In this document: in pieces, positions 18,195 to 28,806 of the stretch
Position numbering within the stretch: position 1 is the first letter of the stretch
Layout of the letters: each line of letters begins with the position of its first letter
Origin: Thermosipho japonicus
Lineage (GTDB): Bacteria; Thermotogota; Thermotogae; Thermotogales; Fervidobacteriaceae
Direction of reading: 5' to 3'
DNA length: 64,000 nucleotides
Assembly (NCBI RefSeq): GCF_014201655.1
Contig: NZ_JACHEX010000004.1
Location: 62,001-126,000 of the forward strand
Translations under genes and position numbers: made by a program
The notes under the pieces: generated by a model
What the model saw: only the letters and a program-made list of their open reading frames with translations
What the model was told of the DNA's origin: nothing
The model's database searches: none

Positions 18195-19514
18195 TTATTT
18201 AATTTCTTTGAATGTTAAAATTTCAATTTTATATTCTGTGTCTATAATATAGCCATCTTTACTTTCCATTTCGCCAACCTGGTTATCATATGGATCGTTT
18301 CTGAAGTAGTTTTTCTTTGGATAAAAGTCAGCCTGAAAATCAAGATTTGCAAACATCCTAAATCCATCTAAATTTCCAAAATAGAACATTCTCATTTCTT
18401 CGTTATCTCTTCTGCTTCCTCCAAAAGATAAATCTACTGGGATCCATCCAAAATCTTTAAGGTATATTAATGCCCAATCATGAGGAGATGCACCGGAAGG
18501 GGTTGCGAACCATCCTGATTGCCATTTTGCAGGTATACCAGCAAGTCTACATAACGTTATGAATGTAATTGCATAAAATCCACAATCTCCTCTAAATACT
18601 GTTGTAACGTATTCAGGAATATTGTCATAAAGAGCGTAAGGAAGAACATAGGAATAACAAACGTTTTTGGTGAGATAATCATATATGCTTTTTGCTATTT
18701 CATGATCATTCTTGGGTTTTACACCTTTTAATATTTTTTGGAAAACTTCTTTCAAATATGGTGTAAATAAAACATGAGGTGGTTTTTCAGATAAATCAGC
18801 TTTTGTAGGTTTGTATTTGTACTTTGAATTTTCTCCAATCCATTCTGAAATATTATAGCTAAATTCAACCCAAAAAGTTTCTGTATCTTTTCCTTTCATG
18901 TGTACTGTTTTTTGTAAAGTTCTTGGAGAAGACAAAATATAATCATGGCTTGCATTAGTTATTTTTACTGATGTTTGTTGAAATTTTTCAAATGGTATAG
19001 GAAGCCAAACAGAAACATCTTCGTTTTTGGGATTTTTTCTTCTAATTGAGATTTTAGCAGAAACAGAGTAAGTTTTTTCTTGCTTGGTTTTTAATAATCT
19101 TGCTATTGCTTCATTAGTTAATTTTCTAAGATCGCTTCTACTTTTATCTTCTTTCTGTCTTTTTTTGTATTCGTTTAGTGTAAACTCTATATTGTAATGA
19201 AATCTTTCCTGAAACCTTTTTTTCCCGTTAATAAATCTAAAATCAATATATCCAATTTCTTGAAGAGTTTCAAATTCTTGCTTTTTTGCACTTTTAAAAT
19301 TCTTTTTAAAAAGTTCAAAAGCTTCTTTTTCACTATATGGATAAGTTTTTTCTAAAAGGTCTAATCTAAAAAGTTCAAACTTCAAACGTTTTTTCAATGA
19401 TTCTGGAATAGGTTTTTTGAGTCTCTTTAAAATATTTTCTTTAGCTTGCTTATGCATACCAAGATTTATAAGTTTTTCAATATCCTTTGGTATGGGTGTT
19501 GTCAAAAATTTCAT
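18195..19514 (-). CDS. Transglutaminase-like (papain-fold) protein
   Basis: This 439-residue protein has an N-terminal charged helical part (1-150), a beta-rich middle and a C-terminal transglutaminase-like domain. The Cys-His-Asp triad is visible as Cys311 (FRGDCGFYA), His345 (SPHDWALI) and Asp361 (PVDLSFG). Bacterial members are mostly peptidases or amidases rather than crosslinking enzymes. There is no signal peptide, so it is cytoplasmic. ATG 19514 follows AGGAGG. It sits 14 bases from the Ala-Glu epimerase and 17 bases from the Crp-type regulator. Together with pepV and pcp this suggests breakdown of peptides, perhaps murein fragments. The actual substrate is unknown. Confidence 0.8.
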   Translation of the reverse strand: MKFLTTPIPKDIEKLINLGMHKQAKENILKRLKKPIPESLKKRLKFELFRLDLLEKTYPYSEKEAFELFKKNFKSAKKQEFETLQEIGYIDFRFINGKKRFQERFHYNIEFTLNEYKKRQKEDKSRSDLRKLTNEAIARLLKTKQEKTYSVSAKISIRRKNPKNEDVSVWLPIPFEKFQQTSVKITNASHDYILSSPRTLQKTVHMKGKDTETFWVEFSYNISEWIGENSKYKYKPTKADLSEKPPHVLFTPYLKEVFQKILKGVKPKNDHEIAKSIYDYLTKNVCYSYVLPYALYDNIPEYVTTVFRGDCGFYAITFITLCRLAGIPAKWQSGWFATPSGASPHDWALIYLKDFGWIPVDLSFGGSRRDNEEMRMFYFGNLDGFRMFANLDFQADFYPKKNYFRNDPYDNQVGEMESKDGYIIDTEYKIEILTFKEIK

Positions 19515-19531
19515 GTTTTTTCCTCCTATTT

Positions 19532-20212
19532 TTAAAATGATTTATCAAGTTTTTCAAGTTCTTTTAGATTTTTTATAATTATTTTTTTGTGATCTATTGA
19601 AATTATTCCTTTTGAAATTAATTCATTTAACGTTCTTGATACAGTAATGCGTGAACATCCAATTATATTTGCTAATTCTTGTTGGGTTAGAGGAAAGTTG
19701 ATTACAATTTCATTCCCTTTTTTTATTCCCTGTTGAGCTGCTAGTCTAAGTATGGTATTTGAAATTCTACCAGTTGAGTCGTTAAAAGTCATATTTAACA
19801 TTTGAAGTTCAATTATCCTTAGCTTTCTAATAATACTTTTCATAAAAAATCTGTAAAGTATAGGATTTTTTGATAAATGTTCTTCAATTACATTTTTTCC
19901 AAGAATTGAAATTTTTGAATTTTCTACTGCTGTAGTAATTATATTAAATTTACTTTCACCGAAATAATCAATTTCACCAAATATTTCTCCAGGTTGAAGA
20001 TAAAATAAAATTTTTTCTAATCCTTCTTTGCTTGTAAGAAACTGTTTGATTTTTCCTTCAATGACTATAGCAATAGTTAAAATAGGAAGTTCTATTTCGT
20101 TATTTTTTTTAACATCCGCTATTTTCCCACTTTTTGCTAATAAAATAAAAGTTTTTCTTAGCTCTTTTTGTTTTTCTTTATCGAATATTGATTTGTATAA
20201 AAAAGTCTGCAT
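19532..20212 (-). CDS. Crp/Fnr-family transcriptional regulator
   Basis: This 226-residue protein has a cyclic-nucleotide-binding-like beta-barrel (about 20-120, with LQPGEIFGEIDYFGES as the family turn), a long dimer helix, and a C-terminal winged helix. The winged helix reads TQQELANIIGCSRITVSRTLNEL. No cysteine cluster for iron-sulfur or haem binding is obvious. I chose ATG 20212 behind CGGAGGA, eight bases away; a longer frame to 20248 overlaps the end of pcp. It lies in the middle of the peptide-related cluster, so local control is plausible. It could also be an HcpR-type regulator acting on hcp, but nothing here proves that. Confidence 0.88.
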   Translation of the reverse strand: MQTFLYKSIFDKEKQKELRKTFILLAKSGKIADVKKNNEIELPILTIAIVIEGKIKQFLTSKEGLEKILFYLQPGEIFGEIDYFGESKFNIITTAVENSKISILGKNVIEEHLSKNPILYRFFMKSIIRKLRIIELQMLNMTFNDSTGRISNTILRLAAQQGIKKGNEIVINFPLTQQELANIIGCSRITVSRTLNELISKGIISIDHKKIIIKNLKELEKLDKSF

Positions 20213-20240
20213 ATTAAAATCCTCCGAAGTAGTTAGTATA

Positions 20241-20855
20241 TCAAACATTTGTTTCTCTAATTATTGATTTTATAGCACAAGTTAGAGCTGTAACAATGTT
20301 ATCTAGAGACATACTAGGGATATTTTTCTTATTAATTACTTGTTGTGGTAAATATGGAACATGAATAAACCCACCTTTCATATTTTTGTATTTTTTGTTT
20401 ATAAGATAAAGCAGCCCATACATTAGGTGATTACATACAAAAGTACCAGCAGAATTTGAAATCGAGGCTGGAATGTTGCAATTTTTTATTTCTTCAACCA
20501 TTTTTTTTATTGGTAAGTTAGAAAAATAAGCATTTTCACCATCTTCGAAAATAACTTTATCTTTTGGATTGTTTCCTTCATTGTCCGGGATATTTGCATC
20601 ATCAATATTTATTGCAACTCTTTCTACAGTTATTTCATATCTTCCAGCTGCTTGACCTACACAGATTACAATATCTGGCTGTTCTTTTACAATTAATTGT
20701 TCAAGAACTTCAATGCTTTTTCTAAATACAGTTGGAATTGATGTTTTAATTATTTGTGCATTATCAATATTGTTTGGTAATTTTTTTACTGCTTCAAAAG
20801 AAGGATTGATTTTTTCTCCACCAAAGGGTTCAAATCCAGTAATTAAAATCTTCAT
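20241..20855 (-). CDS. pcp: Pyroglutamyl-peptidase I
   Basis: This 204-residue cysteine peptidase (family C15) removes N-terminal pyroglutamate from peptides. Its triad is present: Glu78 ([12 protein letters not shown]), Cys141 ([15 protein letters not shown]) and His165 ([10 protein letters not shown]). The N-terminal [11 protein letters not shown] is the family signature. I chose ATG 20855, behind GGAGGTAAG; the upstream frame to 20885 lacks a site. It is the first gene of the reverse-strand cluster pcp, Crp-type regulator, transglutaminase-like protein, epimerase. Confidence 0.95.
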   Translation of the reverse strand: MKILITGFEPFGGEKINPSFEAVKKLPNNIDNAQIIKTSIPTVFRKSIEVLEQLIVKEQPDIVICVGQAAGRYEITVERVAINIDDANIPDNEGNNPKDKVIFEDGENAYFSNLPIKKMVEEIKNCNIPASISNSAGTFVCNHLMYGLLYLINKKYKNMKGGFIHVPYLPQQVINKKNIPSMSLDNIVTALTCAIKSIIRETNV

Positions 20856-20970
20856 ACAACTTACCTCCAAATGTAATATTTTCAATTAAATTATATACAA
20901 ATTTTTAAAGAAATTTTGTATCTTGTGATACAGAATAAAAAATAATTTAAAGAAAACACATAACAAATTA

Positions 20971-20984
20971 TGTAATCGTTTACA
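20971..20984 (+). promoter_or_regulatory. LacI-type operator, distal copy
   Basis: TGTAATCGTTTACA is a 14-bp dyad with a central CG, typical of LacI/GalR-family regulators. It lies 170 bases upstream of the sugar-binding-protein start. Confidence 0.65.
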
Positions 20985-21106
20985 AAAAAATTAGTTATTT
21001 AAAGCGAAATTAAGAATTTTAATAATAATTTTAATTAATTATTTGTAATTATAAGAGAACAAATTTGGAATTTTTGTTTGAAATATGATAATCTTCTATC
21101 GATAGA

Positions 21107-21120
21107 TGTAAACGCTTACA
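21107..21120 (+). promoter_or_regulatory. LacI-type operator, proximal copy
   Basis: TGTAAACGCTTACA has one mismatched pair around the central CG and ends 20 bases before the start codon. A possible -10 (GATAAT, 21087-21092) lies just upstream, so binding here would block transcription. The two operators are 136 bp apart, about 13 helical turns. Confidence 0.75.
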
Positions 21121-21140
21121 ATAAGCAAGGAGGTGGGAGT

Positions 21141-22394
21141 ATGAAAAAGTTTTTGGTTATTTTTTTATTTTTCCTAGGTTTAGTTGTATTTTCTAGCAAG
21201 ATTGTTTTTTGGACGGCACCAAATCCACTGCAAGAAGAATTCTGGAAACCTTTAGTTGAAGAATGGAATAATAGTCATCCTAATGCACAAATTGATTGGA
21301 AGACTATTCCAGCTGCTGGAAGTTCTGAGGAAGCAATTTTGACAGCTGTTGCTGCTGGAAGTGCTCCAGACTTCTGTACAAATATCTTTAGTGGGTTTGC
21401 AGCACAACTTGCTGAGCAAGGAATTATTATTGCGTTAGATCAAGAGTATGGCCAGGAATTTTTTAATTTGGTAAAAGTAAGACACATGGAAAGTATTATT
21501 GAAGGTTGGAAATTGAATAATCATTATTATGTTTTTCCAATTTATTCTAATCCAATTTTAATGTGGTGGCGAAAAGATAAACTCCAAGAACTTGGTTTTG
21601 ATAAGCCTCCAAGAACATATTCCGATATTTATAAAATTGCTGAAAAATATGCAAATCCACCTGATAAATATGCAATGCAAGTTGTTCAAGGTAGAAATTG
21701 GTGGGATAGATGGTTTGATTTCATAACATATTACTATGCTGCAAGTTCTGGAAAATCCTACATTGATACAAAACGTTATAGAGCATCATTTAATGATGAA
21801 TATGGGAAAGCTGTTGTTGATTTTATTTATACGATGTTTAAAAATAAATGGACAGCAGTTGAAATGGGAAATCAATTTTCATTATCAACAGGAAAAGCCT
21901 TAGGAGTTTTGCAAGGGCCCTGGTCGCTAAATTGGGCAAAAAAAACTTATCCAGAAGTTTATAAAAATTTATGGATTAGTTCACCACCTGTTCCAGATAA
22001 CTATAGTGGAGGGTCAATAAAAACATTTGCTGATACAAAGGGATTAGTTGTATTTAGACACTCAAAGTATAAAAAAGAAATTTTTGAATTTATTAAATGG
22101 GTATTTGAAAATCCTGACAACGATGTCAGATGGATTGAAATAACAAAAATGCCACCTGCAAGAGAAGACTTGACGACAAATCCTTTATTTGAAAGATTTA
22201 TGAAAGAAGATCCGTATTTTTCAACTTATGCTAAAGAAGTTGGGAATGCTATTCCGCCAGCCTTAGTCTCAAGTACGATTGATGTTCAAGATGCAATGAC
22301 AGTTTACCTAATTGAACCTTTAATGTACTTGAAGAGTACTCCAGAAGATGTTCTCAACAAATGTGTAAAGGAAATTAATAAAATACTATATTAA
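21141..22394 (+). CDS. Sugar ABC transporter substrate-binding protein (family 1)
   Basis: This 417-residue exported binding protein has a signal peptide (KKFLVIFLFFLGLVVFSS) followed by KIVFWTAPNP, then GSAPDFCTN and YVFPIYSNPILMWWRKD segments typical of family-1 (MalE/UgpB-like) binding proteins. It captures oligosaccharides and hands them to the two permeases at 24761 and 25636. I chose ATG 21141 behind AAGGAGGTGGGA. It is the first gene of the LacI-controlled operon and follows two operator boxes. Neighbouring GH130 and GH4 genes suggest a mannoside or related ligand, but the ligand is inference. Confidence 0.88.
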   Translation: MKKFLVIFLFFLGLVVFSSKIVFWTAPNPLQEEFWKPLVEEWNNSHPNAQIDWKTIPAAGSSEEAILTAVAAGSAPDFCTNIFSGFAAQLAEQGIIIALDQEYGQEFFNLVKVRHMESIIEGWKLNNHYYVFPIYSNPILMWWRKDKLQELGFDKPPRTYSDIYKIAEKYANPPDKYAMQVVQGRNWWDRWFDFITYYYAASSGKSYIDTKRYRASFNDEYGKAVVDFIYTMFKNKWTAVEMGNQFSLSTGKALGVLQGPWSLNWAKKTYPEVYKNLWISSPPVPDNYSGGSIKTFADTKGLVVFRHSKYKKEIFEFIKWVFENPDNDVRWIEITKMPPAREDLTTNPLFERFMKEDPYFSTYAKEVGNAIPPALVSSTIDVQDAMTVYLIEPLMYLKSTPEDVLNKCVKEINKILY

Positions 22395-22409
22395 TGGGAG
22401 GGATAGAAA

Positions 22410-23717
22410 ATGAAAAAGTATTTAATTTTAATTATGTTTTTTATGTCTGTTTTGGCTTTATCCTTTACCTTAAAGGTTGAGGCTGGTAAAATAGAAGTTC
22501 CATTTGTTATGAAAATGTCAGACTTTCTTGATTATCTACCAGAAGATGTAGATCCTTACTGGGATGCAATTAGAGTAAAAGTTGAAGGAAATTATGTTCC
22601 TTTCCAAATTGATGATGTAGATGGTAATGGAAGAATTTCTGGTAATGATTATTTAATGTTCCTTGCAAAAGGAAGTTGTGAAATAATTATACCTGAGAAT
22701 GAAATGGGGAAAATAAAATTTGAAAGTTATTTTAAAGTGAGTAAAAATGAAAAAAGCTGGATGATTAGTGGAAAAAATGGTGAAACTTACAAAGTAGATG
22801 AACATGGAATTGTTCATGTTACGAAATATGCCAATGTGGAGGGAACACTTCTGGATGAGATAGGAATTTTGAGAGTTGCTGGATTTGCCAATAGTACTTA
22901 TTATATTAACGGTGAACTCGGAAAACATTTCGAAGAAGTTTCGTATGCTTTTGAACCCGTATCAATTAAAGTGGTGCCTGGCCCTGTTGCTTTCAGCGTT
23001 TATACAAAATTAAGATCAGTCACTTTTTCAGGACTTGATCAATATGTTATTACCCATGTATTTAAAAATGGAGATATACTTGTGAATAACAATATTTCTT
23101 TCAGAAATTATGCTGATTTAATGAAGTTACAACATATGGTAACAAGAGTTCTTACAAGTATTGATGGAGATGCAGTTCATGTATTACCTGTATTTAGAAG
23201 ATTGGTTTGGGCAGATCAACTCAATATAACGCCATATGAATACTGGCTTGAAAGAAATGCAATTAAGATGGTGGATAACAAGCCGTATATTGTATTTCCA
23301 GCAAAAGATTCAATGAAACCGTTATGGTGGGGCGCAACATACATTTTTGCGTCTGAAGAAAGATGGAGAGGAAACTATTCTGAAAAATTTAAATTGGGAA
23401 TTGCAGAAATTTTACCAGAAATTCCTGTGGTAAAAGATAATTTTGTAGATTGGATTAATGGAAATACATGGGTATTTGAGTCACAAGAATTTAGGGATGG
23501 TGTATTTAAGTGGATTCCTGGAGAATTTGAGGCGTTTGATGCAACAAAAGGTGCGTATCCAAGTGATATGAGTTCATGGCCAAATAGATATTTTGCAGGT
23601 CAACAAGTGAAATTTGAAAGATTGTATAGTATTAATAAATCAAATAGTCTTGAAGAGTGGATTAATTTCTTAGAAGTTAAAAGTGATTCTTTTAGAAGCT
23701 TAAAAATAGTAAAATAG
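22410..23717 (+). CDS. Secreted protein of unknown function with a calcium-loop-like motif
   Basis: I do not recognise this 435-residue protein. It has a signal peptide (KKYLILIMFFMSVLALSFT) and a beta-rich mature part. Residues 69-80 read DVDGNGRISGND, matching the 12-residue EF-hand/dockerin-type calcium loop DxDxNGxIxxxD. Only one such loop is seen. The C-terminal half is rich in Trp and Tyr (YWLERN, WWGATYIF, WINGNTWVFES), as in carbohydrate-binding or carbohydrate-active proteins. It lies between the binding protein and the LacI regulator of the mannoside-type operon, 15 bases after the former, so a role outside the cell in handling the same sugar is likely. A DUF4861-like or lyase-like identity is possible but unproved. 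Confidence 0.7.
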   Translation: MKKYLILIMFFMSVLALSFTLKVEAGKIEVPFVMKMSDFLDYLPEDVDPYWDAIRVKVEGNYVPFQIDDVDGNGRISGNDYLMFLAKGSCEIIIPENEMGKIKFESYFKVSKNEKSWMISGKNGETYKVDEHGIVHVTKYANVEGTLLDEIGILRVAGFANSTYYINGELGKHFEEVSYAFEPVSIKVVPGPVAFSVYTKLRSVTFSGLDQYVITHVFKNGDILVNNNISFRNYADLMKLQHMVTRVLTSIDGDAVHVLPVFRRLVWADQLNITPYEYWLERNAIKMVDNKPYIVFPAKDSMKPLWWGATYIFASEERWRGNYSEKFKLGIAEILPEIPVVKDNFVDWINGNTWVFESQEFRDGVFKWIPGEFEAFDATKGAYPSDMSSWPNRYFAGQQVKFERLYSINKSNSLEEWINFLEVKSDSFRSLKIVK

Positions 23718-23721
23718 AGTA

Positions 23722-23745
23722 TTGCGGGGGAATTTTCCTCCGCAA
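23722..23745 (+). terminator. Hairpin between the unknown secreted protein and the LacI gene
   Basis: TTGCGG-G-GGAA / TTCC-T-CCGCAA forms a stem with a G-T pair. It is followed by CTTTAAAAA rather than a long T run. It may act as a partial terminator or as an mRNA stabiliser within the operon. Confidence 0.55.
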
Positions 23746-23773
23746 CTTTAAAAATGAAGAAGGAGGAATAAAA

Positions 23774-24748
23774 TTGTCAACAATTAAAGATGTAGCAAAA
23801 AAAGCAGGAGTTTCCACTGCAACAGTATCTAGAGTTCTAAATAACGCAAAGAATGTTTCTGAGAAAACAAAACTTAAAGTATGGAATGCTATAGAAGAAT
23901 TAAATTACAAGCCTAAAATTCTTGCATCCGCTCTTGCAAGACACAAGGAAAAATTTAGAGTTGGAATATGTGAAAGTAAGAGATTGATTGATATGGAAAA
24001 AGAAAAAGTAGTTCCAGAATTTTATAGTGTAATTCTTACTGCACTTGAAAAAACAGGTGAAGCTTACGGAATTAGATTTTGCAAAATGGATTTGTTTAAT
24101 CCAAATGAGTGTGATGGTTATATCTTGGTTGGTGGAGATACAACCAAAGAGTTAATAAAAGAATATAAAAGTCTAAAAAAACCTTTTTTACTTTTAGACC
24201 ATTACATTCCTGGAGAAAAAGTTGATTGTATTGTTACAAATGGATATGATGGAGCGTATTTTGCAACAGAATATTTAATAAAAAAAGGATTAAGAAAAAT
24301 TTATCATATACATGGGCCTTTGAATTCATATGGATTTAAAGGAAGGTTTGATGGATACACAAGTGCAATGCAAGAAGCAGGTATTCTTCCAAAATATTAT
24401 GAATATGACGATGTTAAAGATAATATGTCCGATGTAATAGACTTTATGTTAAGAAAAAATGAAATGCCTGAAGCGATATTTGCATCAAATGATATAACTG
24501 CGATGAGGGTAATAAGGGAGTTGAAGAATAGAAACATTGAAGTTCCAAAAGAAGTTTCAGTAATAGGTTTTGATGATATTATAAGTGCTGAAAGTTTTGA
24601 TCCACCTTTGACGACTTTAAAAGTTTTTAAAGATGAAATGGGATCCCTAGCTGCTAAAAGAATTTATGAACTTTTGGTGGGACATGATTTGCATCCTGTA
24701 ATGATGTCACTATTCACAAAATTTATTAAGAGAAAAAGTTCTATTTAG
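23774..24748 (+). CDS. LacI-family transcriptional regulator
   Basis: This 324-residue repressor has an N-terminal LacI helix-turn-helix (STIKDVAKKAGVSTATVSRVLNN), then a periplasmic-binding-like effector domain containing ASNDITAMRVIREL and VSVIGFDDI. It starts with TTG 23774, behind AAGGAGGA. It sits inside the sugar operon it probably controls. The two TGTAA-CG-TTACA operators at 20971 and 21107 fit this family, giving autoregulated, sugar-induced expression. The inducer is not known. Confidence 0.92.
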   Translation: MSTIKDVAKKAGVSTATVSRVLNNAKNVSEKTKLKVWNAIEELNYKPKILASALARHKEKFRVGICESKRLIDMEKEKVVPEFYSVILTALEKTGEAYGIRFCKMDLFNPNECDGYILVGGDTTKELIKEYKSLKKPFLLLDHYIPGEKVDCIVTNGYDGAYFATEYLIKKGLRKIYHIHGPLNSYGFKGRFDGYTSAMQEAGILPKYYEYDDVKDNMSDVIDFMLRKNEMPEAIFASNDITAMRVIRELKNRNIEVPKEVSVIGFDDIISAESFDPPLTTLKVFKDEMGSLAAKRIYELLVGHDLHPVMMSLFTKFIKRKSSI

Positions 24749-24760
24749 GGGGGGATATAT

Positions 24761-25639
24761 TTGGCTTCTAAATTAAGAAAAAGAGAAAATTATCTTGGAT
24801 GGGGATTTTCTTCCATCTATTTAATATACACGGCGATTTTTTGGGGTTATCCATTTGTATGGCTAGTAATCCTTTCATTTTCAAAATGGAATTTTTTTGG
24901 TTCACCACGTCTTGTTGGATTTAAAAATTTTGTAAGGCTTTTCAGTGATCCAATTTTTTGGAGAATTTTTTTAAATACAGTTAATTTTATGGTTTATTTT
25001 ATTCCAATGGTTCTTACATTATCAATGCTTTTTGCACTTGCTTTATACAGAGTAAGTATATTTAGAACTTTTTTTGCTTTGAGTTTTTTAGTGGCTAATG
25101 TTTCATCCGGTGTAGCGTATTCAATTCTTTTTTCCAATCTTTTTTCTGAAAGTGGTCCAATAAATAGTTTTTTGTATAAAAGTTTTGGCTTTACTATTCC
25201 TTGGTTTAGTGATCCACAACTTGCACTTCTCTCAATTTCAATTATGGTAACGTGGAAGTTTGTTGGTTATTATGGATTAATTTTATTTGCGGGCTTGAAT
25301 GCTATTCCTAAATCTCTTTATGAAGCTGCAGAACTTGATGGTGCTACTAATTGGCAGAAATTCTGGAAAATAACATTTCCATTGATTAATCCTGCTTTGA
25401 CTACAGTTCTTGTTTTTGCAGTTAATTTAACTTTTGGAATATTTACAGAACCTTATATGATTACTGGTGGAGGTCCGATGAGGAGAACTCTTACATTTAT
25501 GATGCACATTTATACGACAGCCTTTCAGAGAATGAATCCTTCATATGCAGCAAGTTTGGCCGTAATAACTGGACTTTTAAGTTATGGATGTGTTTTACTT
25601 GTTCGCTTCTTAGTTGAAAGAGAGGTGTCGCTTGTATGA
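24761..25639 (+). CDS. Sugar ABC transporter permease (MalF-like)
   Basis: This 292-residue inner-membrane protein has about six helices and the ABC-permease EAA loop AAELDGATNWQKFWKITFPLINPAL. It pairs with the next gene to form the channel. It starts with TTG 24761 after GGGGGG. The operon has no ATP-binding gene, so it must borrow a MalK/MsmK-type ATPase; the nearest is at 37223. Confidence 0.9.
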   Translation: MASKLRKRENYLGWGFSSIYLIYTAIFWGYPFVWLVILSFSKWNFFGSPRLVGFKNFVRLFSDPIFWRIFLNTVNFMVYFIPMVLTLSMLFALALYRVSIFRTFFALSFLVANVSSGVAYSILFSNLFSESGPINSFLYKSFGFTIPWFSDPQLALLSISIMVTWKFVGYYGLILFAGLNAIPKSLYEAAELDGATNWQKFWKITFPLINPALTTVLVFAVNLTFGIFTEPYMITGGGPMRRTLTFMMHIYTTAFQRMNPSYAASLAVITGLLSYGCVLLVRFLVEREVSLV

Positions 25640-26466
25640 CAAGAGCTAAGAGAAAGAGGTTTCCTTACATTACTTTCACATTATTATTTATTGGATCGAT
25701 AATATGGATTTATCCATATTTCTGGCTTCTTTTTTCATCTTTTAAACCAACAAGTGAAATTTATACACGTTTTTGGCCTACCAAATTTACAATAGAGCAT
25801 TATAAATTTATTTTTTTGATGTCAGATAAACTTCAAAGACCTTTTTTAAGAGCACTTTTGAATAGCATTTTTATTTCAGTTTCTATTACCTTTTCTGTAA
25901 TTGTTTCATCTGCTTTTTTTGGATATATCTTATCTAAAGTTCGATTTAAAGGAAGAAAAAGCGTTTTTAATTTTATTCTTTTTCAAATGCTTTTTCCTGG
26001 ATTTATGTTTATTGTTCCGCTATTTGTTTTAATTAAAACTCTTGGATTGTTAAATACATATTCAGCAATAATTTTACCCTCAATAATAAGTGCATGGGGA
26101 AGTTTTATGTTTGCTCAAACATTTAAATCAATTCCAGATGATTATATTGAAGCAGCTAAGATAGATGGGGCAAACACTTTTTGGATTGTGACAAGAGTTA
26201 TGTTTCCTCTTGCACGTTCTACAGCATCTATTGTTGGTTTATTTACATTTATAGGTGCATGGGATAATTTCATGTGGCCATTAATTGTTATGAAAGATTA
26301 TAACAAAATGCCATTGTCTGTTTTGTTGGCAAGTTTCAACCATGAATATAGTAGCTATGTTGGCCCGATACTTGCTGGTTCAGTGATTCAGACAATACCT
26401 ATGGTTTTGATTTTCTTGATTTTTAGAAAATATTTCTTGCAGGGAATTTCAGTATCTTTAAAATAA
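25636..26466 (+). CDS. Sugar ABC transporter permease (MalG-like)
   Basis: This 276-residue permease has six predicted helices, an EAA loop (AAKIDGANTFWIVTRVMFPLARS) and the C-terminal RKYFLQGISVSLK-type tail seen in MalG partners. Its ATG overlaps the stop of the preceding permease (ATGA), which suggests translational coupling and 1:1 expression. Confidence 0.9.
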   Translation: MTRAKRKRFPYITFTLLFIGSIIWIYPYFWLLFSSFKPTSEIYTRFWPTKFTIEHYKFIFLMSDKLQRPFLRALLNSIFISVSITFSVIVSSAFFGYILSKVRFKGRKSVFNFILFQMLFPGFMFIVPLFVLIKTLGLLNTYSAIILPSIISAWGSFMFAQTFKSIPDDYIEAAKIDGANTFWIVTRVMFPLARSTASIVGLFTFIGAWDNFMWPLIVMKDYNKMPLSVLLASFNHEYSSYVGPILAGSVIQTIPMVLIFLIFRKYFLQGISVSLK

Positions 26467-26488
26467 ATTAATGAGAGGAGGATTTTTT

Positions 26489-28802
<2,314 letters not shown>

Positions 28803-28806
28803 TTAT

